64,000 nt of DNA from Leclercia adecarboxylata (GTDB lineage: Bacteria; Pseudomonadota; Gammaproteobacteria; Enterobacterales; Enterobacteriaceae), in NCBI GenBank assembly GCA_901472455.1, contig LR590464.1, positions 4,588,001 to 4,652,000 on the forward strand. The letters are read 5' to 3'. The notes under the pieces were generated by a model, which saw only the letters and a list, made by a program, of their open reading frames with translations, was not told where the DNA came from and ran no database searches. This document shows, piece by piece, positions 10,928-20,344 of the stretch (within the stretch, counting starts at the first letter, position 1; every line of letters begins with the position of its first letter). The translations under genes were made by a program, and so were the position numbers.

Positions 10928-11545
10928 CACGCCTCCCTGTGCCACGGGTCCGTCACCAGACGTGGCCCGCGGCGGGTTTTCAGCAGTGTTTTGCCGTCGC
11001 GCAGCCATTCCGCCAGCGCAAAGCCGCCCTCGGGCGTATCCACCTGCGTGTCTGCCCGGCACAGCGCGCGGCTAAGCTGGGCTTGCCAGGCGGCAAACGC
11101 GTCAGGGGACACTGGCTGCGGAGCGCGGATCAGCAGGTCGAGATCGCTGTCGGCATGGATAACCGGAATGCCGGTCGCCAGCGCGTAGCCGGTGCTGCCG
11201 GTAATGCCCCACGCCCACGGCCACGGCTGCTGAGAAAGTTGCAGCGCCACCTGAACGGGTGGCTGCGTCACAAAGGGTGAGCGTAGCAGCTCGGCCGTTA
11301 CGCTCAGCGATTCGGGCGAAACCACGCGCGTTACGCGTTCTGGCTTCACCCATCCGGCCGCCCGCTGGTCGCGGCGCAATCCGCGCACGCCAACGGGAAT
11401 ACGGCCTTCGCTATCAACATCACGCCGCACCACCACCGGCAATCCGGTGTGCCAGGCCGCATCCACCCAGGATTCGGTGATGCCTTCCAGCGCGTCACGC
11501 GCGGTGAGCCAGATTAAGTCGTGCGGGGCGTAATGTTGTGGTCAT
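10927..11545 (-). CDS. mdcG: Malonate decarboxylase holo-ACP synthase MdcG (frameshifted)
   Basis: Phosphoribosyl-dephospho-CoA transferase that attaches the prosthetic group to the MdcC serine. A nucleotidyltransferase-like motif is visible (GSTGYALATG, then DSDLDLLIRA with paired aspartates). The ATG at 11543-11545 gives MTTTLRP. An extra C near 11526 breaks the frame before HDLIWLTARDALEGITESW. Corrected length about 205 aa, normal for MdcG. Its start lies just downstream of mdcF. Confidence 0.88.
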
Positions 11546-11547
11546 GA

Positions 11548-12513
11548 TTACATTCCTGAAGTCAGCGAGATAAACAGCGGCAGCGACCAGGATACACAGG
11601 ACGGAGCTTAACAGCAGCACGGCTTCTGCATCCGGGGACTGTACGCCAAAGCGGTTACCAAACACGACGCCAAAGAAACCGGCAGGACAGGGCAATCATC
11701 AGGATCGCGGGTGATGGCCACCGAACCGTGCAGACCGAAGATTAAAACGATACCCCAGGCAATCGCAGGCTGGATCAGCAGCTTGGCAATGGTAGAGGTG
11801 ATCACCATGGTGTTGATCTGCAGCTTACGTGCCGACAGAATCACCCCGGTCAGGAACAGCGCCGCCGCAGTGGCGGACAGCCCCAGCGGTTTGATCGCCG
11901 CGAGAACCAGATCCGGCATTTTGATGCCAATCGCTGACAAAATCACACCCAGCAGCGGGCCCATCACGATAGGTTTTTTAATCGAGCGCCACATCAGCAC
12001 CGGCAGCATAGAGAGCGTTGAGCCGGAGTTATTCCCTTCGGCGCGCGCTTTTTCACGCTCCAGAATCAGCAGACAGAACGGCGTCATCAGTACGGAACCA
12101 CAGGCAATGGAGACCGCCACCGGAGAGCGAGGTCGCCGGGCTTTCGCCCAACACGCTGCCCAGAATCGGCAGGCCCAGCGCGGCATAGTTTTGGCAGCGC
12201 CACGGTCAGGGTCAGCACGGCGGCGTCCTGTGGGGATTTTTTAAAGACTTTGGTGGCAAGGAAGTAGATTGCCGCGTAGGTGATCCACATCGCCAGAGTC
12301 AGGACCAGGATCAGCGGCGACTGGGCAATGATACCTGTCCAGGGCGTTTGCACCGTGGCGCTGAACAGCGCGGCGGGCAGCGCAAAATCCATCACAAAGA
12401 TATTAAGCAGAGACACATTTTTGTTATCCACCATTTTCGCTTTACCGGGCCCAGAAGCCGAGCAGCATGATGACAAAAATGGGGGCAAGGGCATGAACAA
12501 TCACATAAGTCAT
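11548..12513 (-). CDS. mdcF: Malonate transporter MdcF, auxin-efflux-carrier family (frameshifted)
   Basis: Membrane permease of the auxin efflux carrier (AEC) family, the presumed malonate importer of the cluster. Around ten hydrophobic helices are visible. The ATG at 12511-12513 gives MTYVIVHALAPIFVIMLLGF. Six single-base insertions break it, near 12446, 12192, 12119, 11705, 11688 and 11572. Removing them gives one frame of about 319 aa ending LFISLTSGM at the TAA at 11548-11550. Separated from mdcE by 119 bases that carry a striking hairpin. Confidence 0.86.
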
Positions 12514-12567
12514 AAATCACCTGTAAAAAAGAAGTTTAAGCACTGACGCGATGGTTATTATTTTCAG

Positions 12568-12620
12568 GATGCAGGTTCCCGCGTGGGCGCAACGGGTGCG
12601 CCCACGCGGGAACCTGCATC
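12568..12620. repeat. Perfect 24-bp stem hairpin between mdcE and mdcF
   Basis: The 24 bases 12568-12591 are the exact reverse complement of 12597-12620, with a 5-base loop (ACGGG, 12592-12596). The stem is GC-rich. On the coding (minus) strand no U run follows it, so it is not a standard intrinsic terminator. It sits between the decarboxylase subunit genes (mdcA-E) and the transporter and maturation genes (mdcF-H). A role in mRNA stability or partial attenuation is an inference. Confidence 0.9.
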
Positions 12621-12632
12621 TGGGCAGGTCTT

Positions 12633-13454
12633 TTATTTTTTCGGTATTACCAGCTGGCGCGCCATACGTTCGCGTACCAGAGCAGAGCTATGACGGTTGT
12701 CGGCACCCAGACGGCTTTTCAGCGTCGGATCCCGGCGAGCGTCATCAATGGCCTGTTGCAGGGTGGTTTTCACCAGCGCCAGATCGAGGGATGAAGGGGC
12801 GTCCGGGTTGCTGATATCCAGCAGGTTTTCCAGCAGTCCCAGTGTCGCGTAGTTACTGATGTCATACGCCATGGGCGGGATCGTTGCCGCCAGCTTTTTC
12901 CAGCGCATCGACAGTACGAAGCGTGATGCGCGCGGCAGACTCTTTCCCCATCGCGTGGATTAATACGCCCTGGTCGTTAAAGGCGATCAGCCGGTTGGCC
13001 TGATAACCGTGGGGCCAGAAACGCCCCCGGACATCGCTTTACCGACGATAAGGCCAATCACCGGATGGCCTGCCAGACGCGCGTTAGCATAGGCTGCAGC
13101 GGCACCGGCCAGCGCCTGGTGAATACCAAACCCCTCTTCACGACGGCCATAAGCCTGACTCGGCACGTCGATCACCGCCACAATCGGGCGTTTAACCGGT
13201 TTGTCAGCATCGGCCGCGACGGTTTCACTCACCACTTTGGCCAGCGTCCAGCCTTCCAGCAGACCGACTTCCCCTCGCGCCGCACGCGGATAGTGGTTGT
13301 TCGCATCAGGTACTACGGCGGACAAAGCGCACCGCTTCGCCATTCAGCTCGCCGTCCGCCGCCTGAACCGACGGGCAAAGCCTTCCAGACGGCTGGCATT
13401 CGGGGCAAGGGTTTCCAGCCACAGCGCACCACGGCTAATTGAAGTACTCATCAT
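12633..13454 (-). CDS. mdcE: Malonate decarboxylase gamma subunit MdcE (frameshifted)
   Basis: With MdcD forms the carboxyltransferase-like heterodimer that decarboxylates malonyl-ACP to acetyl-ACP and CO2. Recognisable segments, in order: MSTSISRGALWLETLAP near the start, VVPDANNHYPRAARGEVGLL, PVIGLIVGKAMSGG, and a C-terminal part ending RQLVIPKK. Several indels separate them, between about 13380-13310, 13020 and 12900. The start is one of two overlapping ATGs (13452-13454 or 13449-13451) that overlap the mdcD stop. Expected length is about 266 aa. Confidence 0.86.
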
Positions 13455-14288
13455 TTCACCTCCCGGGCAAAGAGCGCGTGAATCTGTTCGGTATCCGCCT
13501 GTTTGCGGGTGTCGAAGTGGGTCAGGCCGTTCGAGATACCAGTCGTAATTATCGGTGCGGTGTTTTGCCGGCACGCCTTTCGCAATCGCGTCCGTTCATC
13601 GCCGTTTTTACCGCGTTCACACCGTCGCCCACCAGCGCATCCACCAGTCCGCTTTCATAGCGGATTTCGCCCCCGGTCATGCTCCAGATAAAACGGACGG
13701 TCGCGGGAGTCGTACTCTTCAATGCCCGCCTCCTGCTCGATAACCTGCGGGCCGTTCAGCCCCAGACGCGCTTCACGGGTGACGATAAGATAGCTGCACA
13801 GCGCTGCCGCAATGGACATCCCGCCGAAGCAGCCGACGGTACCGGCGACAATGCCGATGACCGGGGTATAACGGCGCAGATCGACAATCGCGGCGTGAAT
13901 ATCGGCAATCGCCGCCAGGCCGAGGTTCGCCTCCTGCAAACGAACGCCGCCGGTCTCCAGGCTCAATACCGCCTGGGTTGGAATGCCGTTGCGGTTATCT
14001 TCCGCCGCCAGCTCCAGCGCCGCCGCCATTTTGGCACCTGAAACTTCGCCCATGCTGCCGCCCTGGAACGCACCTTCGATGGCGACCACGACCGCGGGTT
14101 TGCCGTTGATGGTGCCTTTTGCCACCACCATGCCGTCATCGGCCTGCGGCACAATTCCCTGTGGTCCCAGCCACGGAGACATAATCCCTTCAAAAGGATC
14201 CAGCAGTTCGCGATAGCTGCCCTCGTCAAGCAGGGCCTGCGCACGCTGGCGAGCTTTTTAATTCGATAAAGCTGCTGTCATCACGCAT
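13451..14288 (-). CDS. mdcD: Malonate decarboxylase beta subunit MdcD (frameshifted)
   Basis: Beta subunit of the malonyl-ACP decarboxylase, a crotonase-fold protein. ATG at 14286-14288 gives MRDDSSFIELK. The middle is intact: PQADDGMVVAKGTINGKPAV, LSLETGGVRLQEANLGL and the glycine-rich GTVGCFGGMSIAAALCSYL that would form the oxyanion pocket. Indels occur near 14262, 13684 (extra T after RPF) and in the C-terminal 150 bases. It overlaps mdcC by eight bases upstream and ends FAREVK in the overlap with mdcE. Confidence 0.87.
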
Positions 14289-14581
14289 GGCTCACCCCCT
14301 CAAAGACTTGTTCGATACGAATGCGTGCTACGGCCCGGCGTTGCGCCGAAGTCGTGGATGGTCAGTTTGCCCGCCGGCAGGCTGCTGACGGTCTGCAATC
14401 GGGTAAACAGCGCATCCCAACGGCTACGGCTGTTATCGACGGAGGTGGTGATGTCAATCGCCAGCGTCTGGCCCTGGTCGGCGGTGAATAACACCTCCAT
14501 ATCCCCGGAGCCAACAACGCCTGCCAGCGCTTTGCCGCTAAGGGTACGGCTGGCAGGCAGAGTTAATGTAATTTTTTCCAT
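14281..14581 (-). CDS. mdcC: Malonate decarboxylase acyl carrier protein MdcC (frameshifted near the end)
   Basis: Delta subunit, the acyl carrier of the complex. It carries 2'-(5''-phosphoribosyl)-3'-dephospho-CoA, cycling between acetyl and malonyl forms. The attachment serine is visible at residue 25 in the context LAGVVGSGDMEVLF, the position known from the Klebsiella enzyme. One indel near 14334 (after FGATP) separates the last 17 residues; corrected it ends RIEQVFEGVSHA at 14281. About 99 aa, the usual length. RBS GAGGA precedes the ATG at 14579-14581. Confidence 0.9.
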
Positions 14582-14590
14582 AACATCCTC

Positions 14591-15457
14591 TTAATTCGCT
14601 AAATAAGGCGTCTCAATGCGGTCAAGGAACAGCGTGGCGGCCAGCAGGTCGGCCGCGCCGCCCGGTGAGGCATTGAGCAAGAGCATTTGTTTGTCTAATA
14701 CGGCTAAGATGCGTTGCCCTTCAGGGTGAGCGGTGCCGCCAGCGGCTAAAACCGCGCGGGCGCCGCTCTGCATGGCGTCCAGCCCCGCCATACCGGCGCG
14801 GGAGAGCACGCAGGTATCGGTGAGTGAGGTCATGATCGCCATTAATGCATCGAGCCGGGCATGGGCTTCTGTACCGCCATTGAGTCGGCTCAGGCGAAGC
14901 TGTGGCAGTGCCCGCTGCATAATGTGCGGAAACGCCTGCCTGCGCCTCTTCGCGCGCGCCTGGCACCCGATAACGGTGCGTGGCGCGCAGCCCTTTGCTG
15001 AACACTTTCGGGGCGGCATCATCCGGCAGTTTCGCCAGCTGCGCGGCGGTATCGGCTACCGCCCGGGCTTTCCCATTGCCGCCGAGCATCGCCACGGCGC
15101 TGACTAATAATCCCAGCGCCCAGATAGCGCCACGGTGGGGTATTCACCCCCGCCGGTAGCGGCCATCATCTGCTGCTCACCTTCGCGCCCCCAGCCGACC
15201 CCACGGTCTGCCGTAGCGCGATATCGGGCCGGACGCTGCCAGCTTTGGCAGCGCCAGCGCCTGAAACGTGGGGGTCAGGCTGTGCGCCGAACGCTCCATC
15301 AGAGCGAGGGATAAATCGTGATGCGCGCCGTTCCCCCCGGCTGTCCACCAGACCGGGTTTCGGGCTTAGTCGCGCTTCGTCAATCAGACACTGCGTGGCG
15401 GTTCGCGCCAGCCATTCGGCACCGCCTTCAACCTGGATTCCGGGGGAGAAGTTTCAT
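14591..15457 (-). CDS. mdcB: Triphosphoribosyl-dephospho-CoA synthase MdcB (frameshifted)
   Basis: CitG-family enzyme that makes the prosthetic-group precursor from dephospho-CoA and ATP. The pieces read MKLLPESRL, EARLSPKPGLVDSRG, AHHDLSLALMERSA, NTHRGAIWALGLL and a long intact C-terminal part ending DRIETPYLAN. They lie in different frames because of at least four indels, around 15440, 15340, 15180, 15130 and 14950. The ATG at 15455-15457 overlaps the mdcA stop by one base. Expected length is about 280 aa. Segment order and neighbourhood make the call firm. Confidence 0.86.
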
Positions 15458-17112
15458 TACCAGCTCCTGAATTTCGCAGGTGGGTTGTACAGACCGCCCG
15501 ACCATTCCACCAGGTCGGACACGCTGCCCGCCGCCAGCAGAGAGCGAGTGGCGTCAGTGCGGCGGATCCCCATATCTTCCGGGTAAACCACTTTGCCGCT
15601 CTGGCGCAGCTCCGCGACACGTTTAGCGTCCACACCCAGACCGATATCAGTAATACCCGCGACGGCCGCGACCATGGCACGACGCTCCTCAAGATCTTTT
15701 GCGCGGTAGAGGTAAGCAATCCCCTCTTCTGTCAGCACGTGGGTAACGTCATCGCCATAGATCATCACGGGTGCCAGCGGCATGCCGGAGGCTTTTGCCA
15801 CGTCAACGGCGTCGAGTTTTTCCACAAAGGTCGGTTTCACACCTGCCTGGAAGGTTTCGACCATCTGCACCACCAGCTTTTTACCGCGCTGCATAGGATC
15901 GGGTTCAGTGATCATGTTCAGCCAGGCCGGGGTGGCATGGCGACGACCATGCGGGTCATGCCCCATGTTTGGCGCGCCGCCGAAGCCAGAAAGACGACCG
16001 CGGGTGACGGTTGAGGAATTGGCATAGCCATCAACCTGGAGCGTTGAACCAATGAACATATCCACCGCGTACTGGCCTGCCAGCTGGCAGAAGGCGCGGT
16101 TAGAGCGCATGGAGCCGTCGGCACCGGTAAAGAAGATGTCAGGGCGGGCTCGAATGTACTCTTCCATACCCAGCTCACCGCCGAAGCAGTGCACGCTCTC
16201 CACCCAACCGCTTTCGATAGCCGGGATCAGCGTTGGATGCGGGTTCAGGGTCCAGTGTTTACAGATTTTGCCTTTCAGGCCGAGCTGTTCACCGTAGGTA
16301 GGCAGCAGGAGTTCAATGGCGGCGGTGTTGAAGCCGATACCGTGGTTCAGCGACTGGACCTGGTGTTCTGCATAGATGCCTTTGATGGCCATCATCGCCA
16401 TCAGGATATGTTCCTGCTTAATCAGACGCGGGTCACGGGTAAACAGCGGTTCGATAAAGAACGGCTTGTCAGCCACTACCACGAAATCAATCCAGGAGCC
16501 GGGGATATCCACGCGCGGCAGATCGCACTCGTCGTCCACCAGTTCGTTCACCTGCGCGATGACGATGCCGTCGTGGAAGGCGGCGGCTTCGACCAGCGCC
16601 GGGGTGTCCTCGGTACTGGCACCGGTATAGAGGTTCCCTTTACGGTCCGCTTTAAAACCGGCAATCAGCGCCACGTTTGGCGACAGATCAACATACAGGC
16701 GGGAGTACAGCTCGATGTAGGTGTGGATGGCACCAATCTCCAGCTGCCCGTCCTCCAGCAGCTGCGAAATACGCAGGCTTTGAGTACCGGAGAAAGAGAA
16801 GTCGAGTTTGCGGGCAATGCCCTTCTCAAAAATATCCAGATGCTCGCTACGACCGACGCTCGGCATAATCATATGCAGGTCGTGAACGATTTGCGGGTTC
16901 ACTTCGGCTAGCATTCGTGAAAGAAAATCTGCCTGTTTTTGGTTATTCCCTTCCAGCACCACTTTGTCGCCTGGGGCGATCAGTTTTTCCAGCATGGCGA
17001 CAAGGTCGCCTGTTGGCAGTACCTTGCCCTGCACCGGGACGGAAGCCAGGCGGCGCGCTTTTTCAGTGCGACGCGTATTCCAGCTCCGGGCTGGCGTTTG
17101 CCCTGATAACAT
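15457..17112 (-). CDS. mdcA: Malonate decarboxylase alpha subunit MdcA
   Basis: Acetyl-S-ACP:malonate ACP transferase: swaps acetyl for malonyl on the MdcC carrier and releases acetate. One intact frame of 551 aa, the normal size, and the only unbroken large gene of the cluster. A CoA-transferase-like fold is suggested by DKVVLEGNNQKQADFLSRML near the start and the Gly-rich FGGAPNMGHDPHGRRHATP. The ATG at 17110-17112 has a good GGAGG ribosome binding site. First gene of the mdc operon, with a likely operator about 35 bases upstream. Confidence 0.95.
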   Translation of the reverse strand: MLSGQTPARSWNTRRTEKARRLASVPVQGKVLPTGDLVAMLEKLIAPGDKVVLEGNNQKQADFLSRMLAEVNPQIVHDLHMIMPSVGRSEHLDIFEKGIARKLDFSFSGTQSLRISQLLEDGQLEIGAIHTYIELYSRLYVDLSPNVALIAGFKADRKGNLYTGASTEDTPALVEAAAFHDGIVIAQVNELVDDECDLPRVDIPGSWIDFVVVADKPFFIEPLFTRDPRLIKQEHILMAMMAIKGIYAEHQVQSLNHGIGFNTAAIELLLPTYGEQLGLKGKICKHWTLNPHPTLIPAIESGWVESVHCFGGELGMEEYIRARPDIFFTGADGSMRSNRAFCQLAGQYAVDMFIGSTLQVDGYANSSTVTRGRLSGFGGAPNMGHDPHGRRHATPAWLNMITEPDPMQRGKKLVVQMVETFQAGVKPTFVEKLDAVDVAKASGMPLAPVMIYGDDVTHVLTEEGIAYLYRAKDLEERRAMVAAVAGITDIGLGVDAKRVAELRQSGKVVYPEDMGIRRTDATRSLLAAGSVSDLVEWSGGLYNPPAKFRSW

Positions 17113-17147
17113 TGTTAACCTCCTGATTCAGCACATCTTTAGATTTG

Positions 17148-17164
17148 CTTAACGCTGAGTTAAG
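17148..17164. promoter_or_regulatory. Candidate LysR-type (MdcR) operator upstream of mdcA
   Basis: Perfect inverted repeat CTTAAC-GCTGA-GTTAAG, 17 bases, 36 bases upstream of the mdcA start codon in the 290-base gap to yheT. LysR-type regulators favour interrupted palindromes with a T-N11-A core, which this fits. Binding by MdcR is inferred from position only. Confidence 0.45.
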
Positions 17165-17402
17165 TGTGCTCTCTGGTGATAAAGCCATCAATTAAGCCTG
17201 GAACAGAATCGTTAGCCTGAGAGTAATAATGAAGGTGACGAAACGTGATCAGGATCATTACCTGCAGTTAAACAACAGACTATGGGCAGGAAAAAGGTGC
17301 GCTGCGAGGGGGATGAAATCTCAGGCCCGCGTCTCTTTTTATAAACAGGAGCCGATTCGGAAGGTATAGTGAACAATTGAGAAGAGTTAACATCACATCG
17401 TT

Positions 17403-18425
17403 ATGACGCAGACAATTCCATCCGAATTTAACTTTACGCCCGACGAGAGCACGACTTTTGTCCCCATGCGGGGCGTGTCGAATCGACACCTGCAGACCAT
17501 GCTGCCGCGCCTGATCCGCCGTAAAGTGCTTTTTACCCCCGTCTGGCAGCGCCTTGACCTGCCGGATGATGATTTTATTGATTTAGCCTGGAGTGAAGAC
17601 CCGCTGCAGGCACAGCACAAACCCCGGCTGGTGGTCTTTCATGGTCTGGAGGGCAGTCTGCACAGCCCCTACGCTCACGGCCTGATTCAGGCGGCGAAAG
17701 CGCGTGGCTGGCTGGGCGTAGTGATGCACTTCAGAGGATGCAGCGGTGAACCCAATCGCCAGAAACGCATCTACCACTCCGGCGAAACGGAAGATGGTAC
17801 CTGGTTCCTGCGCTGGCTGGCAGAGACCTACGGCCCGGCCCCGACGGCGGCAGTGGGCTATTCGCTGGGAGGAAACATGCTCGCCTGCCTGCTGGCAAAA
17901 GAGGGTGACACGGTTCCACTGGATGCCGCCGCCATTGTCTCCGCCCCCTTTATGCTGGAGCACTGCAGCTATCATATGGATAAGGGCTTTTCGCGCGTTT
18001 ATCAGCGCTATCTGCTGAACTTGCTCAAAGCCAATGCCGCACGCAAACTAAAAGCTTACCCGGATACGCTGCCGGTCAGTCTGCGACAGCTGAAGAAAGT
18101 GCGTCGCCTGCGCGAGTTTGACGATCTGATCACCGCCAAAATTCACGGTTTTGCCGATGCTATTGACTACTATCGTCAGTGCAGCGCCATGCCGTTGCTG
18201 AGTAAGATCACCAAACCGGTGCTGATTATTCATGCTAAAGACGATCCTTTTATGGATCATCACTCGATACCCGCGCAGGAGTTTTTGCCCGCGAACGTGC
18301 AGTATCAGTTGACCGAACATGGCGGGCACGTGGGCTTTGTCGGCGGCACGCTACGTCGTCCGAAGATGTGGCTTGAAACGCGTATCCCGGACTGGCTGAC
18401 CACATACCTGGAACCGATAAGATGA
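17403..18425 (+). CDS. yheT: Alpha/beta hydrolase YheT
   Basis: Predicted hydrolase of the AB-hydrolase 4 (YheT/ABHD) family; substrate unknown. Intact at 340 aa, equal to E. coli. The nucleophile is Ser154 in GYSLGGN; an acid and a catalytic histidine are visible downstream (KDDPFMDHH and EHGGHVGFVGG). The N-terminal RGVSNRHLQTMLPRL is typical of the family. It overlaps yheU by four bases (ATGA), so the two are coupled. Confidence 0.95.
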   Translation: MTQTIPSEFNFTPDESTTFVPMRGVSNRHLQTMLPRLIRRKVLFTPVWQRLDLPDDDFIDLAWSEDPLQAQHKPRLVVFHGLEGSLHSPYAHGLIQAAKARGWLGVVMHFRGCSGEPNRQKRIYHSGETEDGTWFLRWLAETYGPAPTAAVGYSLGGNMLACLLAKEGDTVPLDAAAIVSAPFMLEHCSYHMDKGFSRVYQRYLLNLLKANAARKLKAYPDTLPVSLRQLKKVRRLREFDDLITAKIHGFADAIDYYRQCSAMPLLSKITKPVLIIHAKDDPFMDHHSIPAQEFLPANVQYQLTEHGGHVGFVGGTLRRPKMWLETRIPDWLTTYLEPIR

Positions 18426-18640
18426 TTATTCCCTGGCAAGATCTGGCTCCCGAAACGCTGGATAATCTGATTGAAAGCTTTGTGTTACGCGAAGGCACCG
18501 ATTATGGTGAACAGGAACGCTCGCTTGAGCAGAAGGTGGCCGATATCAGGCGCCAGCTGCAAAGCGGCGAGGTGCTGGTGGTATGGTCAGAGCTGCACGA
18601 AACCGTCAACATCATGCCTCGCAATCAATTTCGCGGTTAA
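18422..18640 (+). CDS. yheU: YheU family protein
   Basis: Small conserved protein of 72 aa and unknown function, intact, equal in length to E. coli YheU. Start MIIPWQDLAPETLDNLIESF, then an acidic stretch and HETVNIMP near the end. Overlaps yheT by four bases and lies 30 bases before prkB, forming yheT-yheU-prkB. Confidence 0.95.
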   Translation: MIIPWQDLAPETLDNLIESFVLREGTDYGEQERSLEQKVADIRRQLQSGEVLVVWSELHETVNIMPRNQFRG

Positions 18641-18670
18641 CCGCGACCTCTTTCCATTCAGGGAGTTGCT

Positions 18671-19540
18671 ATGTCTGCCAGACATCCGGTTATTGCCGTT
18701 ACAGGGTCGAGTGGTGCGGGTACCACCACCACCAGCCTCGCCTTTCGTAAGATCTTCTCCCAGCTGCATCTGCGTGCCGCAGAAGTGGAAGGCGACAGCT
18801 TTCACCGCTTCACCCGTCCTGAGATGGACATGGCCATCCGCAAGGCGCGCGATCTCGGCAAACACATCAGCTACTTTGGCCCTGAAGCGAACGACTTTGG
18901 CCTGCTGGAACAAACCTTCGCCGAATACGGGCGAAGCGGCACCGGCCAGTCGCGCAAATACCTGCACACCTATGACGAAGCGGTGCCCTGGAACCAGGTG
19001 CCAGGCACCTTTACCCCCTGGCAGCCGCTGCCGGAACCGACCGACGTCCTCTTTTACGAAGGCCTGCATGGCGGGGTAGTCACGCCGGATCACGACGTGG
19101 CGCGCCATGTTGATCTGCTGGTGGGGGTCGTGCCTATTGTCAACCTGGAGTGGATCCAGAAGCTGACGCGGGATACCAGCGAACGCGGTCATTCCCGCGA
19201 GGCGGTGATGGACTCCGTGGTGCGCTCCATGGAGGATTACATTAACTTCCTGACGCCACAGTTTTCCCGCACCCATATTAACTTCCAGCGCGTCCCGACC
19301 GTGGACACTTCGAATCCCTTTGCCGCTAAAGGCATCCCTTCGCTGGACGAGAGCTTCGTGGTGATCCATTTCCGCAATCTGGACAATATCGATTACCCCT
19401 GGCTACTGGCGATGCTACAGGGCTCGTTTATCTCACACATCAATACGCTGGTGGTCCCGGGCGGGAAGATGGGGCTGGCGATGGAGCTAATCATGATGCC
19501 GCTGGTGCAGCGGTTGATGGAAGGGAAGAAGATCGACTGA
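18671..19540 (+). CDS. prkB: Phosphoribulokinase-like protein PrkB
   Basis: P-loop kinase related to phosphoribulokinase and uridine kinase. Enterobacteria have no Calvin cycle, so its substrate is uncertain. Intact at 289 aa as in E. coli. Walker A is GSSGAGTTTT (residues 12-20), followed by EGDSFHRF and the LFYEGLHGG motif. The ATG at 18671 has GGGAG upstream. Confidence 0.95.
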   Translation: MSARHPVIAVTGSSGAGTTTTSLAFRKIFSQLHLRAAEVEGDSFHRFTRPEMDMAIRKARDLGKHISYFGPEANDFGLLEQTFAEYGRSGTGQSRKYLHTYDEAVPWNQVPGTFTPWQPLPEPTDVLFYEGLHGGVVTPDHDVARHVDLLVGVVPIVNLEWIQKLTRDTSERGHSREAVMDSVVRSMEDYINFLTPQFSRTHINFQRVPTVDTSNPFAAKGIPSLDESFVVIHFRNLDNIDYPWLLAMLQGSFISHINTLVVPGGKMGLAMELIMMPLVQRLMEGKKID

Positions 19541-19630
19541 GGCTTTGTCGCCCGGTGGCGCTACGCTAACGGGCCTACAGAAACCTACTGGCCGGGCAAA
19601 CGACGTGCCGCCCGGCGTTTTATCCGGGGC
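19541..19630. repeat. REP/BIME-type palindromic repeat between prkB and yhfA
   Basis: Paired GC-rich units with the typical enterobacterial REP wording (CGCCCGGTGGCGCTACGC ... CCGGGCAAACG ... GCCGCCCGGCGTTTTATCCGG). It fills the 90 bases between two convergent genes, the usual place for such elements, where they protect mRNA 3' ends. Confidence 0.8.
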
Positions 19631-20035
19631 TTACGCCTCGATCACTTCATACGAGTGGGTAATGTTGACCGCTTTCTCCAGCATCAGCGCCACGGAACAG
19701 TACTTCTCCGCAGAGAGATCCACCGCGCGGGATACCGCAGCGTCTTTCAGTTGTTTGCCGGTGACCACGAAATGAAGATTGATATGGGTGAACAGGCGCG
19801 GCGCCTCTTCACGACGCTCTGAGGTCAGCTTAACTTCACAGTCGGTCACATCGTGACGTCCTTTTTGCAGGATCGACACCACGTCAATCGCACTGCATCC
19901 GCCTGCCGCCATCAGGACAACTTCCATCGGGCTTGGCGCTTTGTCGCCGGAGTTGCCATCCATTAAAATCTGGTGCCCGGAAGCCGACTCACCAAGGAAC
20001 GTTAACCCTTCGACCCATTTCACACGTGCTTGCAT
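19631..20035 (-). CDS. yhfA: OsmC family protein YhfA
   Basis: Small OsmC/Ohr-fold protein, intact at 134 aa. The conserved helix with a reactive cysteine is seen as SPMEVVLMAAGGCSAIDVV (Cys47), as in peroxide-reducing relatives. The physiological substrate of YhfA is not known. Divergent from crp, as in E. coli. Confidence 0.94.
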   Translation of the reverse strand: MQARVKWVEGLTFLGESASGHQILMDGNSGDKAPSPMEVVLMAAGGCSAIDVVSILQKGRHDVTDCEVKLTSERREEAPRLFTHINLHFVVTGKQLKDAAVSRAVDLSAEKYCSVALMLEKAVNITHSYEVIEA

Positions 20036-20344
20036 TTTAATTAACTCCAGGATTGCATTTTTCCTGACAGATTACGCGTCAGTAACAATTCTGACAACGG
20101 AAGTCGACCTGCATCAAGCTGAAGCGAGACACCAGGAGACAGGCGGCGAAAGCTATGCTAAAACAGTCGAGATGCTACAGTAATACATTGACGTTGCACA
20201 TGTATGCAGAGGACATCACACATTACAGGCTGCTAATTATTGTGCAGGCCAGACCCCAGGCAAGGGGAAGAATTCGATTGCAACCCCAGAGTACAGGTAC
20301 ATAGCCAGACTCTGGAGCCAGCTTATAACAGAGGATAACAGCGC
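20036..20344. promoter_or_regulatory. Divergent yhfA-crp regulatory region
   Basis: A 309-base non-coding gap between the divergent genes yhfA and crp, matching the well-studied crp control region of E. coli, where CRP regulates its own gene and Fis also binds. A CRP-like site, TGCAGAGGACATCACA, is visible at 20205-20220 with an exact right half TCACA, in the same context as the E. coli autoregulatory site. I saw no open reading frame with coding character. Confidence 0.65.

Noticed and set aside
16189..16911. 240-codon plus-strand frame inside mdcA
   Set aside because: Antisense to the conserved MdcA coding sequence, without start signals or recognisable domains.
9103..17112. mdc cluster as a recently acquired mobile island
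   Set aside because: No integrase, transposase, tRNA target or flanking direct repeats seen, and base composition resembles the neighbours. It remains an accessory block of unknown age.
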